The position numbers and the translations under genes are program-made. From Ichthyophthirius multifiliis (lineage: Eukaryota; Ciliophora; Oligohymenophorea; Hymenostomatida): a stretch of DNA of 64,000 nt. The stretch lies in assembly GCF_000220395.1 (NCBI RefSeq), contig NW_004086074.1, positions 60,679-124,678 of the forward strand. The letters are read 5' to 3'. Below are positions 48,150-63,503 of this stretch, piece by piece. Within the stretch, counting starts at the first letter, position 1. Each line of letters opens with the position of its first letter. Below the pieces are notes generated by a model. It was not told where the DNA came from. It saw only the letters and a list, made by a program, of their open reading frames with translations, and did no database searches.

Positions 48150-49811
48150 TTAATTTTCAAAATAAGATTCATTTAAAGAATCTTCTTTTAATTCATCTAA
48201 TTATTTTTTGCTTTTACCAATAACTATAGCTTCTTTTAATTTTTTTTTAGATTATTTTCGAAAATCATATCCATTTTCAATATCTTAAGTTGCTTATTAT
48301 AATTTTCTAACAATTCCTATATGCATTCCATCCTTAAAATTGATACTAAGATTAAATATATTTGACAAAAAATAAAATATAAATAAAAAAAAAATACAAA
48401 TTCGCAGATATAGGAACACATCTATGAAATGGTTCTTCTAAATCATTTTCTATTAATTAATCGACTTTTTTAACATTTTATATTGAATCATCTAATAATT
48501 ATAAGAGATATATATTATTAGTAGCTGCTTATAATAATTCTTCTTTACTTAAAAGACCATCTTTATTTAAATCGTTATCTTTAAAAATTTGTCTTATAAT
48601 TTACTTCAACTTTAATTTAGAATCTTCCGAAAAAAGATTTTGCTTTAAAACTTTATATAGTTCTTATTAATTTATATTTCCATTATGATCTAAATTACAT
48701 AATTCCATAAATACTATTAACTTATTTTCAATTGAGTTTTCTTTAAACATTTCTAAACCAACTATAAGTTCTTTATAATCTACTGTTTATGAATTATCTT
48801 CATCAAAAATGCTTTTTTTAATTAGTAAAAAAAAAAAAAAAAATTTTAATTAGTCTTTTTTTTTTATTTTTACTAAAACAATTTATCACCTAAATTTATA
48901 TCAGCACCTAATCCTACTAAAGTTAATAAATCTCCAAATTCTTATCTATTCATTCCATCAGACTATGTTTTATTTTTTTAAAATAATTATTCATATTAAT
49001 AAATACTTTGCTACGAGCATGTCTTAATATTGTTTAATAGTTTGAAAATAATTATTTTAATACATCTTGTTTGTTTTATAAAAGTTATTATATTGTCTTC
49101 CATTTCATTTTAAATTTTGATTTTGTAGGTATTTTCTTCTTAAAATTTTCTAAATTAAATTCTTAACCAGTTTTGCATATATTTAACATTACAGAAACTG
49201 AACCTTTGGGAACAGGTAATGCAGTAGAATTAATTTTACTTTTGTCAGAATATTTTACTTTGTTTTAAAATTTCTATTTTTTATGTTTTTTATAAAATTA
49301 AATAATTTTTATTTTTTTTAACTTATTCGCATATAAAACTAAATATTTTTGCTTGTTTTTCATGATAAGTTGCTTTTTAACTACAAAATCTTAAATCTTT
49401 TTTATATTTTATAATAAACAAACAAATATAATATTTTATTTTTTTAATACTTGAAAATCTTTTATCTATGGGAGAATTAAATATTTAAAAAAGGCTTTTA
49501 TCTTGTATTTGTTATGATTAAAATTATTAACGAAAATTATTTGTTTTTTTAAAAATAAATTTTTTAGATGTATTATTCATGCTTTATTTATCTAATAAAT
49601 TCAATTAGTTTTTATTTTAATTTCTTAAACTATCTTATATAACGTTAAAAGTAATACAGTTTTTATTTATTAATTTTGATTACTAAGCTTCATTTTAATT
49701 TAAATATCCTAAAGAGGTTTTACAAAATTGTCTACTTTTATGCAAATAGTTATCATCATTGTCTTTAAAAATTCTACTTTTATATAAAATATTAAATGGT
49801 TTTTATTTCAT
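48144..49811 (-). CDS. Calcium-binding protein with three EF-hands
   Basis: Exons join in phase with introns of about 44-60 nt (for example 48970-49013). The start MKQKPFNILYKSRIFKDNDD is followed by a basic linker and NSTALPVPKGSVSVMLNICK. The EF-hand unit comes next: ILRHARSK, SDGMNRQEFGDLLTLVGLG, then the loops DEDNSQTVDYKE, NLDHNGNINQQE and DLNKDGLLSKEE, each with acidic or amide residues at positions 1, 3, 5 and Glu at 12. The first has Gln instead of Gly at position 6. The C-terminal helix region LLQLLDDSIQNVKKVDQLIE and GMHIGIVRKLQQATQDIENG leads to TGA at 48144-48146. The layout recalls calcineurin-B/calaxin-type proteins with a ~240-residue N-terminal extension. The specific target is unknown. 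Confidence 0.85.
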
Positions 49812-50535
49812 TAAAAAAAAAATTAAATATATTTAGAAATAAATTAAAAATAAAACTAATAAAATATAATACTAATTATAATAAAAAAAAAATTAAAAAA
49901 TAAAATGAAAAAAAATATTAATATATTTAAATATAATTATTTATAAGTAAATTTAAATAATTAAAAATATATTTATATATTTATATGTTTATATATATTT
50001 TTATATATATAATTTTTATTAAATTATATATAAAATTATTTTATATTCATATAATTTAACATTTATTTATTTATATAATTGTTTTAATTTTAGTATTATT
50101 ATATACAAAAAAAATATATTTAAATTTTTTCTTTTTTCTTTTTAAATTTTAAATTTATTTTTGTATTAAATAATATTTTTTATATAATAAATATTAACAT
50201 TATTTTTTTTTTTTGCATATCGAATAGATAATATATAAGTTAAATTATTTTTTTTTTTATAATTAAATTTTTAGCAATAGTATATTCTAATTCTATCAAT
50301 AGTATATTTTCAAATTCTTTATGAAATTATTAGTTTATTAAAATATTTTTTAAATATTTAAACTTAATTTAATACTTTTCATTAATTATTTTTAATTATT
50401 TAAAATAATTTCACGGCAACATTAATATGTTTTTTTTTTATAATATATAAATATTAAATAAATTTAATTTTATAAATAAAGTAATAATTTTTCCCTTTTT
50501 TATAAATTATTAATATATAAATATAAAATAAATTT
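49812..50535. other. A/T-rich spacer
   Basis: No coding signal; poly-T tracts and short TA runs only. Confidence 0.6.
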
Positions 50536-51080
50536 TCAGATAACTTCATTTTCTTATTAGCATTCACCGAGTACATAATAATCAACTATTTCGTGTTGAC
50601 AAGCTTCGCAACCATTTTCATAAGATTAACTGCACAAATTTTTCACACAATTAGTATTTAAGTTGAAATATCCACAAACTTTTTCATCTATCATTTTTAT
50701 TTTTATATAAATATAATAATTTATAAATATTATATAAATGAATAATTTATATACTTTTTTATCTTCTTTAATTTAATTAAACTGAACATTTAAATATGTC
50801 TTTTAAATTAGGATTACAAAAAACAGCATTTTGTGGAAAATTATTACAATCTCCATCTATCATAAATTCAATTATTCTTTATTTTTGCATGCTTCACATT
50901 TATTTAAGTATGTAAATTTACATTGTTTTTATCTACAATTTATTATTCCTTTTTTTAATACGACGCAGACAGGTTCATTTATTTATGGGCAATTTAAATT
51001 ATCTTCATTATCGTAAAGGATACATTAATTCTAAAATGAAAATTTCGATAAAAATAATAAAAAAATAAAATAATTTTCAT
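50536..51080 (-). CDS. Secreted Kazal-like cysteine-rich protein, two frame irregularities
   Basis: Three repeated cysteine modules: NLNCPQINEPVCVVL with CKFTYLNKCEACKNK; EFMIDGDCNNFPQNAVFCN with a final FKCSVQ; and EKVCGYFNLNTNCVKNLC with SYENGCEACQHEIVDYYVLG then EC. The Cys-Glu-Ala-Cys ... Gly-Glu/Asp-Cys pattern after a Tyr-x-Asn is Kazal-like, a fold typical of serine-protease inhibitors. A 66-nt intron (about 50698-50765) joins modules two and three in phase. The N-terminus would be a good signal peptide, but the hydrophobic stretch and the first module lie one base apart across a T7 run at about 51057-51064. A second one-base change separates CEACKNK from EFMIDGDC. TGA is at 50536-50538. 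So either indel errors or a recent pseudogene. Confidence 0.72.
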
Positions 51081-51223
51081 TATAAAAGGTTTTTAATTTA
51101 TTATAAAATAATTTTTATATATATTGAAAAATATATCATTTGTATATTAATAATATCAATTATGTATTAATAATATGAGTTATTAAATCATATATTATAT
51201 TTTTGATATTTATTTTTTGTTTA

Positions 51224-51260
<37 letters not shown>

Positions 51261-52925
51261 GAAAAAAAATTTAATAAATAATAATAATATAAATATTATT
51301 TAAGAAAAATATAATAATAATATATTAAAAATATTAAAATAATAATTTTAATTATTTATTTTTTTAATTTTATATAAAAAATTATATTTTCTAAATATTA
51401 TTTATTCTTTTTTAAAATAAAAATATTAGAAAAGCTAAATAATAAATTAAAGGAAAATATAATTTTATTGTTTTGATGATTTTTATTAAAATTTAAAAAT
51501 TTCTATTTTAAAAAAATACATTTTAGTTTTTATATTATAAAATAATTCAAAACTTAATATTATTTAATTAATTGATAAAAAAAAATATTTTAACTAATTA
51601 ATTAAAATATAATTATAAATTAAATTATATAAAAAAATTACTTAATATAATAATTACTAAATATTTAATTATATATATTAATAAAATAAATAATATGAAT
51701 TTTGGATTTTCTAAAATAATATTTATATATAATTATTTACTATTAAAAATATTTATATATAAATGATTATTAATATTTTTAAATTTATAAAATATTCATG
51801 AATATATATATTATTATATATTTAAAGTTTTTTGTTTACAATTATTTGCCTTTATATTAACTCAAGTAATCATTATTTTTAATATATTTAATTTCTTATT
51901 TTTTTTTTAAATAATTACTATTTTTTCTTTATTTTATCAAGTATATTAAATAATATATTCTTAATTTAAGAAAGTTTTAATAAAAACTTGAAAGTTAAGA
52001 AAAAAATAATATAAAACTAAAAAAAATTTAATAACTGAGAAAATTAAAGTTATTAAAATTTAAAATAATCTAGAAGCTTATTAATATTAAGATTTAAACA
52101 TTTATACAATTATTAAAAAAAAATATCTAATAAATAAATTACTTTACTGTAAATTAATGATACTTAAAACAAGCAATTGTAAATTAATGACACAATTTAA
52201 ATATGATGATTAGAAATTGACAAAAAATTTAAAATAATTTTAAATATTAATCTATAAAAATTATAAAAACTAACCTTTTTATAATAATTTTATATTATTA
52301 TTTTTTTAAAAAAAGAAAATGTAATAAAACAGATAAATATGTATCCCTAATGTAAAAAAATAAAATAAACATAGAATAAAAATAATTATAATAAGAATAT
52401 TATAAAAATATTAATAAATAAATTAATCATGTAATTTAATTAATAAAACCTTATTGTTTATATTAAATTGAAATTCAGAAAACAAAGAATAATTGAAATT
52501 AAAAGCTTTAAAAACTAAATGAAATTAATAATATTAATAATAAAAAATAGTATTATAAATGAAATATACAAAAAAGAACATAGAATAATAGATTTTAATA
52601 TGAAAAATATATAATTAATTTATGAAAAATATTATTTAAGAATATTTATTATTAAATATAAAAAAATATAATATAAATTTACATATATATTTTTATTTTA
52701 ATTATTATCATTTTAGATGTGTTATAACATTTATCCATAAATAATCACTTTTTTATAACAATTCTTAATTAAAGATTTTAAAACTAAATTTTTAGTTTCA
52801 GAAAAAAAAAAAAAACATTATTTTTAAAATAATTAAATTTTATGAAAATAATATAAAAAAATTATTCTATATATATAAATATTATTTCTAATTATTTTCA
52901 TATATTTTACTTTTAATTATATTAT
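51081..52925. other. Long A/T-rich spacer
   Basis: About 1.8 kb with a (TA)n tract at 51227-51257 and a repeated 13-mer (tgtaaattaatga, near 52149 and 52180). No protein or RNA gene recognised on either strand. Confidence 0.6.
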
Positions 52926-53051
52926 TCATTCATCTTATTTTATCCATTTAATTCTTTTACCATCTTACCAAAAGCCTTCTTTTGATTTACCTTCTTAATT
53001 AATAAATATACCATTTCCATACTTTAATTTAATAAGAAAAATTTGAAAAAA

Positions 53052-53087
<36 letters not shown>

Positions 53088-54177
53088 AGTACTTATTTTC
53101 CATTATACCAATTTCCTTTATATGCTCTTTAATCAGGCCAATAAAATTCTCCATATCCATGTTTTTTATCATCAAAATATTTTCCTATATAAACTCTTCC
53201 ATCTAAAATATTAATTATATATTTTTAATATTAAAAAAAAAAAAAATTTAAAAAACCAGGCCAATTAAATTATCCTTTTCCTTCCATTCTATTATTTTTC
53301 CATTATCCTTTATAAATCCTTCCATCTTCCCAATTATAAATACCAAATCCTTCAATTTAATTATTTGAAAACTCACCTTCATAATATGATCCATCTGACC
53401 AAGTAAATTTACCTTTACCTTGTTTTTTTCCATCTAAAAATTCACCTTCATAAATATCTCCATCTGGCCATTTTTCAATTCCGTTTCCTTATTATTTATC
53501 TGCAAACCATTAACCTATATATTATGGACCATCTGCATGTATATAAGTACCATATCCTTAAGCTTTATCCATTAACCAGTCTCCTTCATATACTTAGAAG
53601 TAAAAAATAATTTTTTTTTTATTTTTATTTTTTTTAAAAAAAAATCAATAAATACTATCAGAATCTTAATGGATTAATCTTCCTTTACCATGGGCCATGT
53701 TACTTTACCAATAACCTTCGAATATTGATCCATCTTTCCATATTTATTTTCCTTTTCCATGTCTTTTACCTTATTTCCATTAACCTATGTATATAGCCTC
53801 ATTTTGAAGAATATATGGTTCTAGATAAACTGCATCTTTGTCTTCATATTCAGGATATTTGTATTGATAAGGTCCAAGCTTTTCGTATGTATATTTAGTT
53901 AATATGTTCATATGATCAGGAACTTTATCAATTATAGTTGCAAAATCTTGAGATGGTAGGTTTATATCCATTTCAGTATTATTTGTTACTATTATTTAGA
54001 ATGGAAAATCTTTTTTTATTATAACAAAGCGTTGTTCATATTATTTGAAATTTTTTCTTGTTAAGAATCGATTTCTTCTATTGTTTAAACTTAAAAGGAT
54101 TTTTATTTTTATAACATATTATTTTGTTAGATGGAAAGTCCGGAACTTGCATTATATGGAAGTTAACAACAACCCAT
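52926..54177 (-). CDS. MORN-repeat protein with N-terminal MGCC acylation motif
   Basis: MORN repeats bind membranes or scaffold cytoskeletal structures; many in ciliates sit at the cortex or basal bodies. Exon 1 starts [15 protein letters not shown]. Gly2 is a myristoylation site and Cys3/Cys4 are palmitoylation candidates, so stable membrane attachment is likely. A 43-nt intron leads to [20 protein letters not shown], a linker ([20 protein letters not shown]), then at least eight MORN units: [159 protein letters not shown] and [16 protein letters not shown] is at 52926-52928. Introns fall between MORN units; one holds a (TA)n tract (about 53058-53083). Confidence 0.92.
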
Positions 54178-54537
54178 TTGTTAATTATTTTTTTAAATTT
54201 TTTTGTTATTTTTTTGCTTAAAATTTGATTTGATATTTATTCATTTTTATTTTAATTAATAAAATTTTATTTTTATAAAAAGATTAAAAATTTAAGCAAA
54301 AACTGATTATATTGCTATTTTTTTTAAAAAAAAAGCAATAAAAAAATATAATTAGAATATTTTAAACTAAACAAAAAAAATTAATTAATATATAAAAATA
54401 TTTATAAATACTATTAGCTCAAGAAAATTAATTCTACTTCAATATTATTAAATTTTATTTTATTTATTTATTTATTTATTTCAATATAAAATTATAGATT
54501 TTAAAATATCAATATTTTTATAAAAACTTAAATATTT
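54178..54537. other. Divergent spacer
   Basis: A/T-rich sequence between the MORN gene (-) and the zinc-finger gene (+), with a ttta repeat block at about 54461-54480. No named element. Confidence 0.6.
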
Positions 54538-55915
54538 ATGAATAAAAACTATTAAACAAATAAAATTTAATTTTTTTCTTAATATCATGATAATTAAGAA
54601 AATAAATCTGTTTTTAGATAATAATAAAGTTTTTAAGAACTAATTGATTTAAATTAATCTTTTAATTACATAAATTATTAAGATAATTACAACAATTTAA
54701 GTTATTCATTAGAAAATCTACTATTCGATAAAATTGATGATATAAATAAGGATAAAATAAATATTAGTCAAGAGAAATTTGTATAAAAATAAATGTAAGA
54801 AGAGAATCAATAATAAGTTTTAAAACTCTAAAAAATAGTTTTTACAGAAGAAAAAAAAAAATGTTTAGAAAATGAAAAAAATATGAAAAAAAAGAATCCT
54901 TTCGTTATTAAGTAAATTAAAAAGCCAAGAAAATAATAAAATATATAAAAAACATAATTCAATTAAAAAAAATATGAAAATTTAAACAAAAATAATAGTT
55001 AGTTAATTGCTAAATGGTATTTAAATTAAGTAGAGAATTTAACATAATAATAAAAATAATTAAATGAATAATTTTAATAAAAATAGGATTATATTGATTA
55101 TGAAAATGCTTTACTTTTTAAAGATTTAAATTTAAGCTTTCAAACTGATAATTCTAATATTTTTTTAAAAAAAAGTAAAAAAATAGATACAAAACCAAAG
55201 TTTATTATTAATTCTGATAAAAAATATTTAAATAATGATTTAATAAGTTAAATTGATTAAAAATTTTAAGTTATTTAAAAAGACTTATAAATTTCTGATA
55301 TTTAAATATAGAATATTTAAGAATTTTTAAATTAGAATAAAAATTAGTCAAATAATTGTGATAGGAATTAAAATCTTAAATAATTATAAAATAACGTAAA
55401 CAATAATAAATAAAAAGTTTTTTTTTGCAAATATTGTAATAAACCTTTTGATAGACCATGTTCTTTAGGTAATATATATTTTAAAATTCTGTAATATATT
55501 TAAATTTATCTTATATTAATTATATAATTACTAAAATAAAATTATATAAAAAACTAATATAAATAAATGATTGTTTTAAAAATAGATTAATAAATTATTT
55601 AATTATAATTAATTCATTAATTTTAATGATTCAATAAAAATTAAATAAAAGTACTTATTCATATTTTAAATAGATAATTTTTTAATAATTACATTAAATT
55701 TATTAAATAATTTAAACTTTCAATAACAATAATTTTATTTTATAATTTTTTTTACTTTATTTAATATAATTATTATAAAAAAAGGTGGACACATTAGTAA
55801 AGCTCATAATTAGAATTAAAAGACATAAAATATTAATTAAAAAAATAAAATAATAAAAAAGAAATATGTAAAAAAATTAAAATAAATTTATAAATAAGAA
55901 AGCAAATTATAATGA
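54538..55915 (+). CDS. Single C2H2 zinc-finger protein, finger split by an intron
   Basis: One long first exon (MNKNYQTNKIQFFSQYHDNQ ...) encodes about 300 residues that are Asn/Gln/Lys-rich with short conserved-looking blocks (SYSLENLLFDKIDDINKDKI, QDYIDYENALLFKDLNLSFQ). It ends in VFFCKYCNKPFDRPCSL. A GT-AG intron of about 320 nt (55470-55793), long for this window, precedes GGHISKAHNQNQKTQN and a Lys-rich tail. TGA is at 55913-55915. Joined, the finger reads C-x2-C-x12-H-x4-H with SLGGHISKAH, resembling the QALGGH core of plant C2H2 regulators. A nucleic-acid-binding role is likely; the target is unknown. The splice is phase 1 and the codon G|GT is restored. Confidence 0.85.
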
Positions 55916-56311
55916 ATTTCAAAAATTAGTTTATTTAAGATCAAATAAAATATATAAGTATAAATCTACATTTAAAATTAAATGATAATTATATCTATTT
56001 TTTAATTATATTTTTTTCTACTTATTTTGTTATTTCTTTATATTTTATTAATATTGAATTAAATTAGTATGTTTTTTTTGGTGGTAAAAAGCTATAAATA
56101 TATATTTTTGGCGCCTGATAAAAACTATTTAAAAAATCATTAATATTATTAATAAATAAATAAATAATCTTTGTTAATTTATCGTTAAATAAATAAAGCA
56201 AATTATTCTTTAAAAAACTTATTAATAACAAAAATTAAACTAAAAAAAAAAAAAAAAAAAAAAACAGTTTCAAAAAGTATAGTATATATACTAATTAAAA
56301 TAATTTAAAAA

Positions 56312-57253
56312 ATGAATAATGAAAACCTTTAAACTTCTAATTTTACTATCAAAAAGTTAGATCTCTAAAAAAAATTAAATTTTAAAAGTAAATTTTATAT
56401 ACATGTATATATATATTAATAATGCCTTAAAATAACATTATTGTATTTCATGATTAATTTTCTTTTTTTGAGGTTTTTATAATATATAGTTAATGTTTAT
56501 AAAATTATTAGTCTATTTATATATTTAAAAATTTCGAAAATTTATATTTATTTAAAATTATTAAACATAAATATTATATTTATATTTTTTTTTATTCATT
56601 TTATTTTTTTAATAAGATATTGATATTAATATTTATAATAATAAACTTTAATTATGAATATTTAATAAAAATAGTCCTAAATAAAAACAAACTTTATAAA
56701 AAGATTCTTTCAAAATATAAAAATTAAACTTCAAATCACCAAACTAATTATATTCTTTTCAAAACGAAGTAAATACACTCTTAATTGAAAATAATAATAA
56801 AAATTGTAATAATTAAATAATTGTAAACAAATAAATTAATTTGAATAACTAATTTTAGATTAAGATTTCTAAAATTGAAGATTATCCTTAATTATAATCT
56901 TCATAACAAACTTAATAATAAAAAACTTTCATTTAATTAGGAAATATTAATAGTGTTCATTTAGGTGAAGATAATAAACTTTATGATCTTCTAGAATCTA
57001 ATAATAATATTTAAAATAGTAATAAAATTGTAGAGTAGAAAAAAAAAGAATTAGTAAAAAAAAAGAAAATAAGATAAGTAATAAAATTGATAATATAAGA
57101 TAATAAGGAATTAATAATTTTGATATTTATAATTAATTTTAATTTATTAATAAATAAATTTACTATTTACTACTTTAAATGGTTAATATTTAAAAATTAA
57201 ACGAAGAATAAGATAATTTACAATTAACTAAATATGAAATAAATGAAATTTGA
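56312..57253 (+). CDS. Possible Asn/Gln/Lys-rich small protein
   Basis: Exon 1 MNNENLQTSNFTIKKLDLQK ends at a GTAAAT donor. After an A/T intron, NSPKQKQTLQKDSFKIQKLN and KSPNQLYSFQNEVNTLLIEN continue, then SKIEDYPQLQSSQQTQQQKT, NINSVHLGEDNKLYDLLES and a Lys-rich stretch. The 3' part is uncertain: one frame gives KLNEEQDNLQLTKYEINEI then TGA at 57251-57253, another stays open longer. The middle exon has a coding-like composition. No family recognised. Confidence 0.5.
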
Positions 57254-57874
57254 TATTAATAAAAAACATGACTCTAAAAAGACTATTAAAAAAAATACAT
57301 CTTTTATAATTATTTTATTTAAATAATTTTTTTTAATACCTTTTATGTTTATATAATACAAAAAATATTTTCTAAAATTTTTTTTTTTTTTTTATAAATT
57401 ATGAATATGTTTTATTTGAAAAGTTTATTAAGAGAAAAGTTTTGTTTAAGGAAATAAAAGCAAAACATTTTATTTTAAAATTATAAAATAATAATTTTTT
57501 AAGTAATAATTAAAAATTAATTTTAATTTATAAATAATATTTATTTTTTATATACATAAAAAATATATATATATTTATGTTTTTTATTTATTTTTTATTA
57601 TTGTTAACAATTAATATTATAATATATATACTAATTTTTTTTAATATAAACTTATAATCATTAATTTTAAAATTAAACTAAAATTTTAATTTAATTTATA
57701 ATTTTAATTAATATGTTTATTATTAATTATTTAATCTTATCTTATTATAAGATACAAATATATAATAAAATAATATAAAAATAATTAAAATAACATTATA
57801 GATAATTTTTAACAAAAACTATATCATAAATATTATAAATGAAAAAATATATATATATATATGATTTTTTTTTA

Positions 57875-57951
<77 letters not shown>

Positions 57952-58097
57952 ATAAATAAAAAAATATTCGATTAAAATTAATAAAGTAAAAAATACTTTA
58001 TAAAATTAAAAAAAATGTATATAATAAAATATACATAATAATCTGTAAATAAAAAATTTATTAAATCGATAAAAAAAAAAGATAATCATAAAAAAAA
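57254..58097. other. A/T-rich spacer with (TA)n tracts
   Basis: Three close TA microsatellites at about 57847-57950, otherwise featureless. It precedes the 3' end of the J-protein gene. Confidence 0.6.
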
Positions 58098-59078
58098 TCA
58101 ATGATGTGAATGTTTTTTATCTCCAGGGAAATCTATTATTAGCATTCCATTTTACCTTTCTACTACATTGATTTTACTTAAACCATTATTTGTTTCAAGT
58201 TAATTTGAATCTGGATTTTTTTTAATAAAATCCAAATATTCGTGATGTAAATTTCTCTTTTTATAAGTATTAAACAATCCAATATAAAATGTAATTCCAA
58301 AGGTTAATAAGAATATATTTCTGAACCATTTCCATCCGGTTCTCCAGTGATTATACTTAAAATAATCATAGTCTATAGATGCAATAAATCTAGATTTTCT
58401 TCTTTAATAAACCCATTTATCTAGATTTTTTATTACCGAAAATTATTCAGCCCTTTCTATGCTTATATCTTAATAATCCATAATATCTCCAGACATGTTC
58501 AAAAATTAATGCATTAATGCATCATGAGATTCACCTGGTTAACCTAAAGAAGCTCCTTTAAGTCCTTATCTGGTAGTTCCTTATCCTTTTACAGGTAAAC
58601 CACCTTTATATCTTCCGAGATGGTCTACATTATATTTGGCTCTTTCTTCAGCTAATATCTTTTGCTTTTCTTCAGCAAATGAACCTTTCTTGTGTGGTTA
58701 TCTAAAAACATTTCCGTCTGAATTTCTGCGTCTTAATAATTCATCTTCTAATGTTCTTTGGTCATGAAATAAACGGTGAGGAGCAGGCTTTTATAAAATA
58801 TCATATGAACGGCGGGACTCTTCTTATGATAATACAGCGTATGCTTCGGCAATTTCTTAAAATTTTTAAGCGGATGGCTCGTGGATTTCTTAAGATGTGG
58901 CACTGACATCAGGATGGTATTTTAAAGCTAAATTTCTATATGCTTCTTTTATTTCTTAATCAGTTGATAAACGAGAAATTCCCAATATTTCGTAGTAATC
59001 TTTTTAAATTGTTGAAAAATTTTTAGTTATAATTCTGGATTGTAAATTGGTGAATTTAAATAATTTATTTATTAACAT
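58098..59078 (-). CDS. Mitochondrial-type J-domain (DnaJ/Hsp40) membrane protein
   Basis: Intronless, 326 residues. J proteins stimulate Hsp70 ATPase through the HPD loop. The N-terminus MLINKLFKFTNLQSRIITKN is basic and free of acids, fitting a mitochondrial presequence. The J domain spans about residues 27-97: DYYEILGISRLSTDQEIKEA, YRNLALKYHPDVSATSQ with HPD at 55-57, then EIAEAYAVLSQEESRRSYDI. There is no Gly/Phe region or zinc-finger domain, so it is a type III J protein. A Gly-rich stretch (GRYKGGLPVKGQGTTRQGLK) follows, and near residue 255 one membrane helix (NIFLLTFGITFYIGLF). The C-terminus faces the other side and ends SHH before TGA at 58098-58100. Anchoring in the inner membrane is inferred. 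The neighbours are unrelated. Confidence 0.92.
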
Positions 59079-59199
59079 TTTTTTTTTCCTATTTTAATTT
59101 TATATAATAAATAATATATTGTATTATTTTATTTTTTCTTGTTTTTTTTATTTTTATTTTTTAAATATATATATTTAAATATATTTATAAATATATATA

Positions 59200-59247
<48 letters not shown>

Positions 59248-59369
59248 TATATATAAAACATAAATTAATTATATATTAATATATTTATCGATTTAATTAA
59301 TAAAGTAATGTATTATTTTATAATTTATTATAGTTAAATAATAAATAATGATTAAAAACATTTTTATTT
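59079..59369. repeat. Short spacer with (TA)n
   Basis: Between two co-directional genes; (TA)n at about 59203-59243 and shorter TA runs around it. Confidence 0.75.
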
Positions 59370-62079
<2,710 letters not shown>

Positions 62080-62411
62080 TTACAGCATATGACTCTTGAA
62101 AAACAACCTTTTATTAAATTATTTTAAATTTTATTTATATTTTACCGTAGTTTTTTTTGCCTAATATAAATATATTAGATGAAGTCTTATCACAATTGTA
62201 ATCTAAAATTTTATTATTACTTTAAGTTTTATTAATTTTAAATAATTAAGAGTTATTATTTGGGTTAATTGAATGCATTAGTTACTAAAAAAATTAATTA
62301 TTTATTTTATTTATTAATATTTTTTATTTAAGTATTGAATAAAATGAATAATAAATAAAATATTAAAGATTTTATAAGGAATAATTTAAAGAAAAATATA
62401 ATATAAAATTA

Positions 62412-62449
<38 letters not shown>

Positions 62450-62510
62450 AATTTATTATTATTTTTATTTTATATATTTCAAAAATAAAGTATATTATTT
62501 GTTTAATTTT
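62080..62510. other. A/T-rich spacer
   Basis: No coding signal; (TA)n at about 62419-62445. Confidence 0.6.
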
Positions 62511-62975
62511 TCATATTTATTAGTTTGTTTTCATATTTTAATATATTATGTTTTATTAATGAAAATTTGTATAGTGTTCTCTATAGAATCTTAAAAAGGG
62601 ACTTATTATTATAAAAACTATTATAAAATAGAATTATACTTTATAATTTTCTTTACGACTTAATTTAAATATTTTCTATATAACAGGTGTTAAAATAAAT
62701 ATACTTATAAAAAATTTAAAAATCATAAAATTTATCCATAATTTTCTGTTTTACTTAAGATTTTATGTCGGTTTTAAAATAAATGTATTTACTGTTCCAG
62801 AAATAATTGCTATTATTCCCATTATTATAGTAAATATAATTTCTTATTTAGAAGGAATTTCTTCCTTTTAATAATTAAATAAATATTCATATATGATTTT
62901 TCCACTTAAATAGCAAACACTTAACATATGTAATAATCTAAAAATATATTTAATTATAAATTCTTTATTAATCAT
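62511..62975 (-). CDS. Small multi-spanning membrane protein
   Basis: Intronless, 154 residues: MINKEFIIKYIFRLLHMLSV, CYLSGKIIYEYLFNYQKEE, then helices EIIFTIIMGIIAIISGTVN, NFMIFKFFISIFILTPVI and FYFIIVFIIISPFLRFYREH, and a polar tail before TGA at 62511-62513. Charged loops alternate with four hydrophobic segments. The RLLHMLSVCYLSGKIIY segment with an intramembrane His is reminiscent of CopD-like or mitochondrial small membrane proteins, but I cannot assign it. The frame is coherent over its whole length, which in this composition is moderate evidence for a real gene. Confidence 0.68.
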
Positions 62976-63493
62976 TATTAATATTTGTTTTTTATTTATT
63001 AATATAATAATTCTTTTATATAATTATATATATATATTGAATATTAAAAAAAAATATTAAAATAAATTTATTAAAAATAATAATATCTTTATACATAAAA
63101 TTATAAATTTGGTATTTTTTTTTTAATAATTTTAACAGATTTATAATGTGTTTGATTTATAATGATTAAAATTTTAAATTTTAAATTAATATTTATATAA
63201 CTTTTAATCCTAAATTTACAGATTTAAATATGTAAAAATAATTATTATTTTTATATTAAAAAAAATAAATGTAAAAAAAATAGTTTTTTTATTAAAATTT
63301 AATAAATTTAATTTTATAAAAAAATTATTTAAACAAAATATCATTTATAATATAACTAAGAATAAAATTTAAATTTAAATTAAAAATATCAAAATATCAT
63401 ATAAATTCTTATATTTTTACTAAAGAATTTTTTTTATAATAAAAAATATTTATAAATGCTTTTATTAATTTAATATTTTTTTTAATAATCATT
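62976..63493. other. A/T-rich spacer
   Basis: No signal recognised other than homopolymers and a short TA run near 63021-63038. Confidence 0.6.
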
Positions 63494-63501
63494 AAAAAAA
63501 A
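63494..63501 (-). terminator. Pol III T-run terminator of the tRNA gene
   Basis: Eight T on the minus strand begin three bases after the tRNA discriminator position, the usual RNA polymerase III stop. Confidence 0.75.
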
Positions 63502-63503
63502 TA

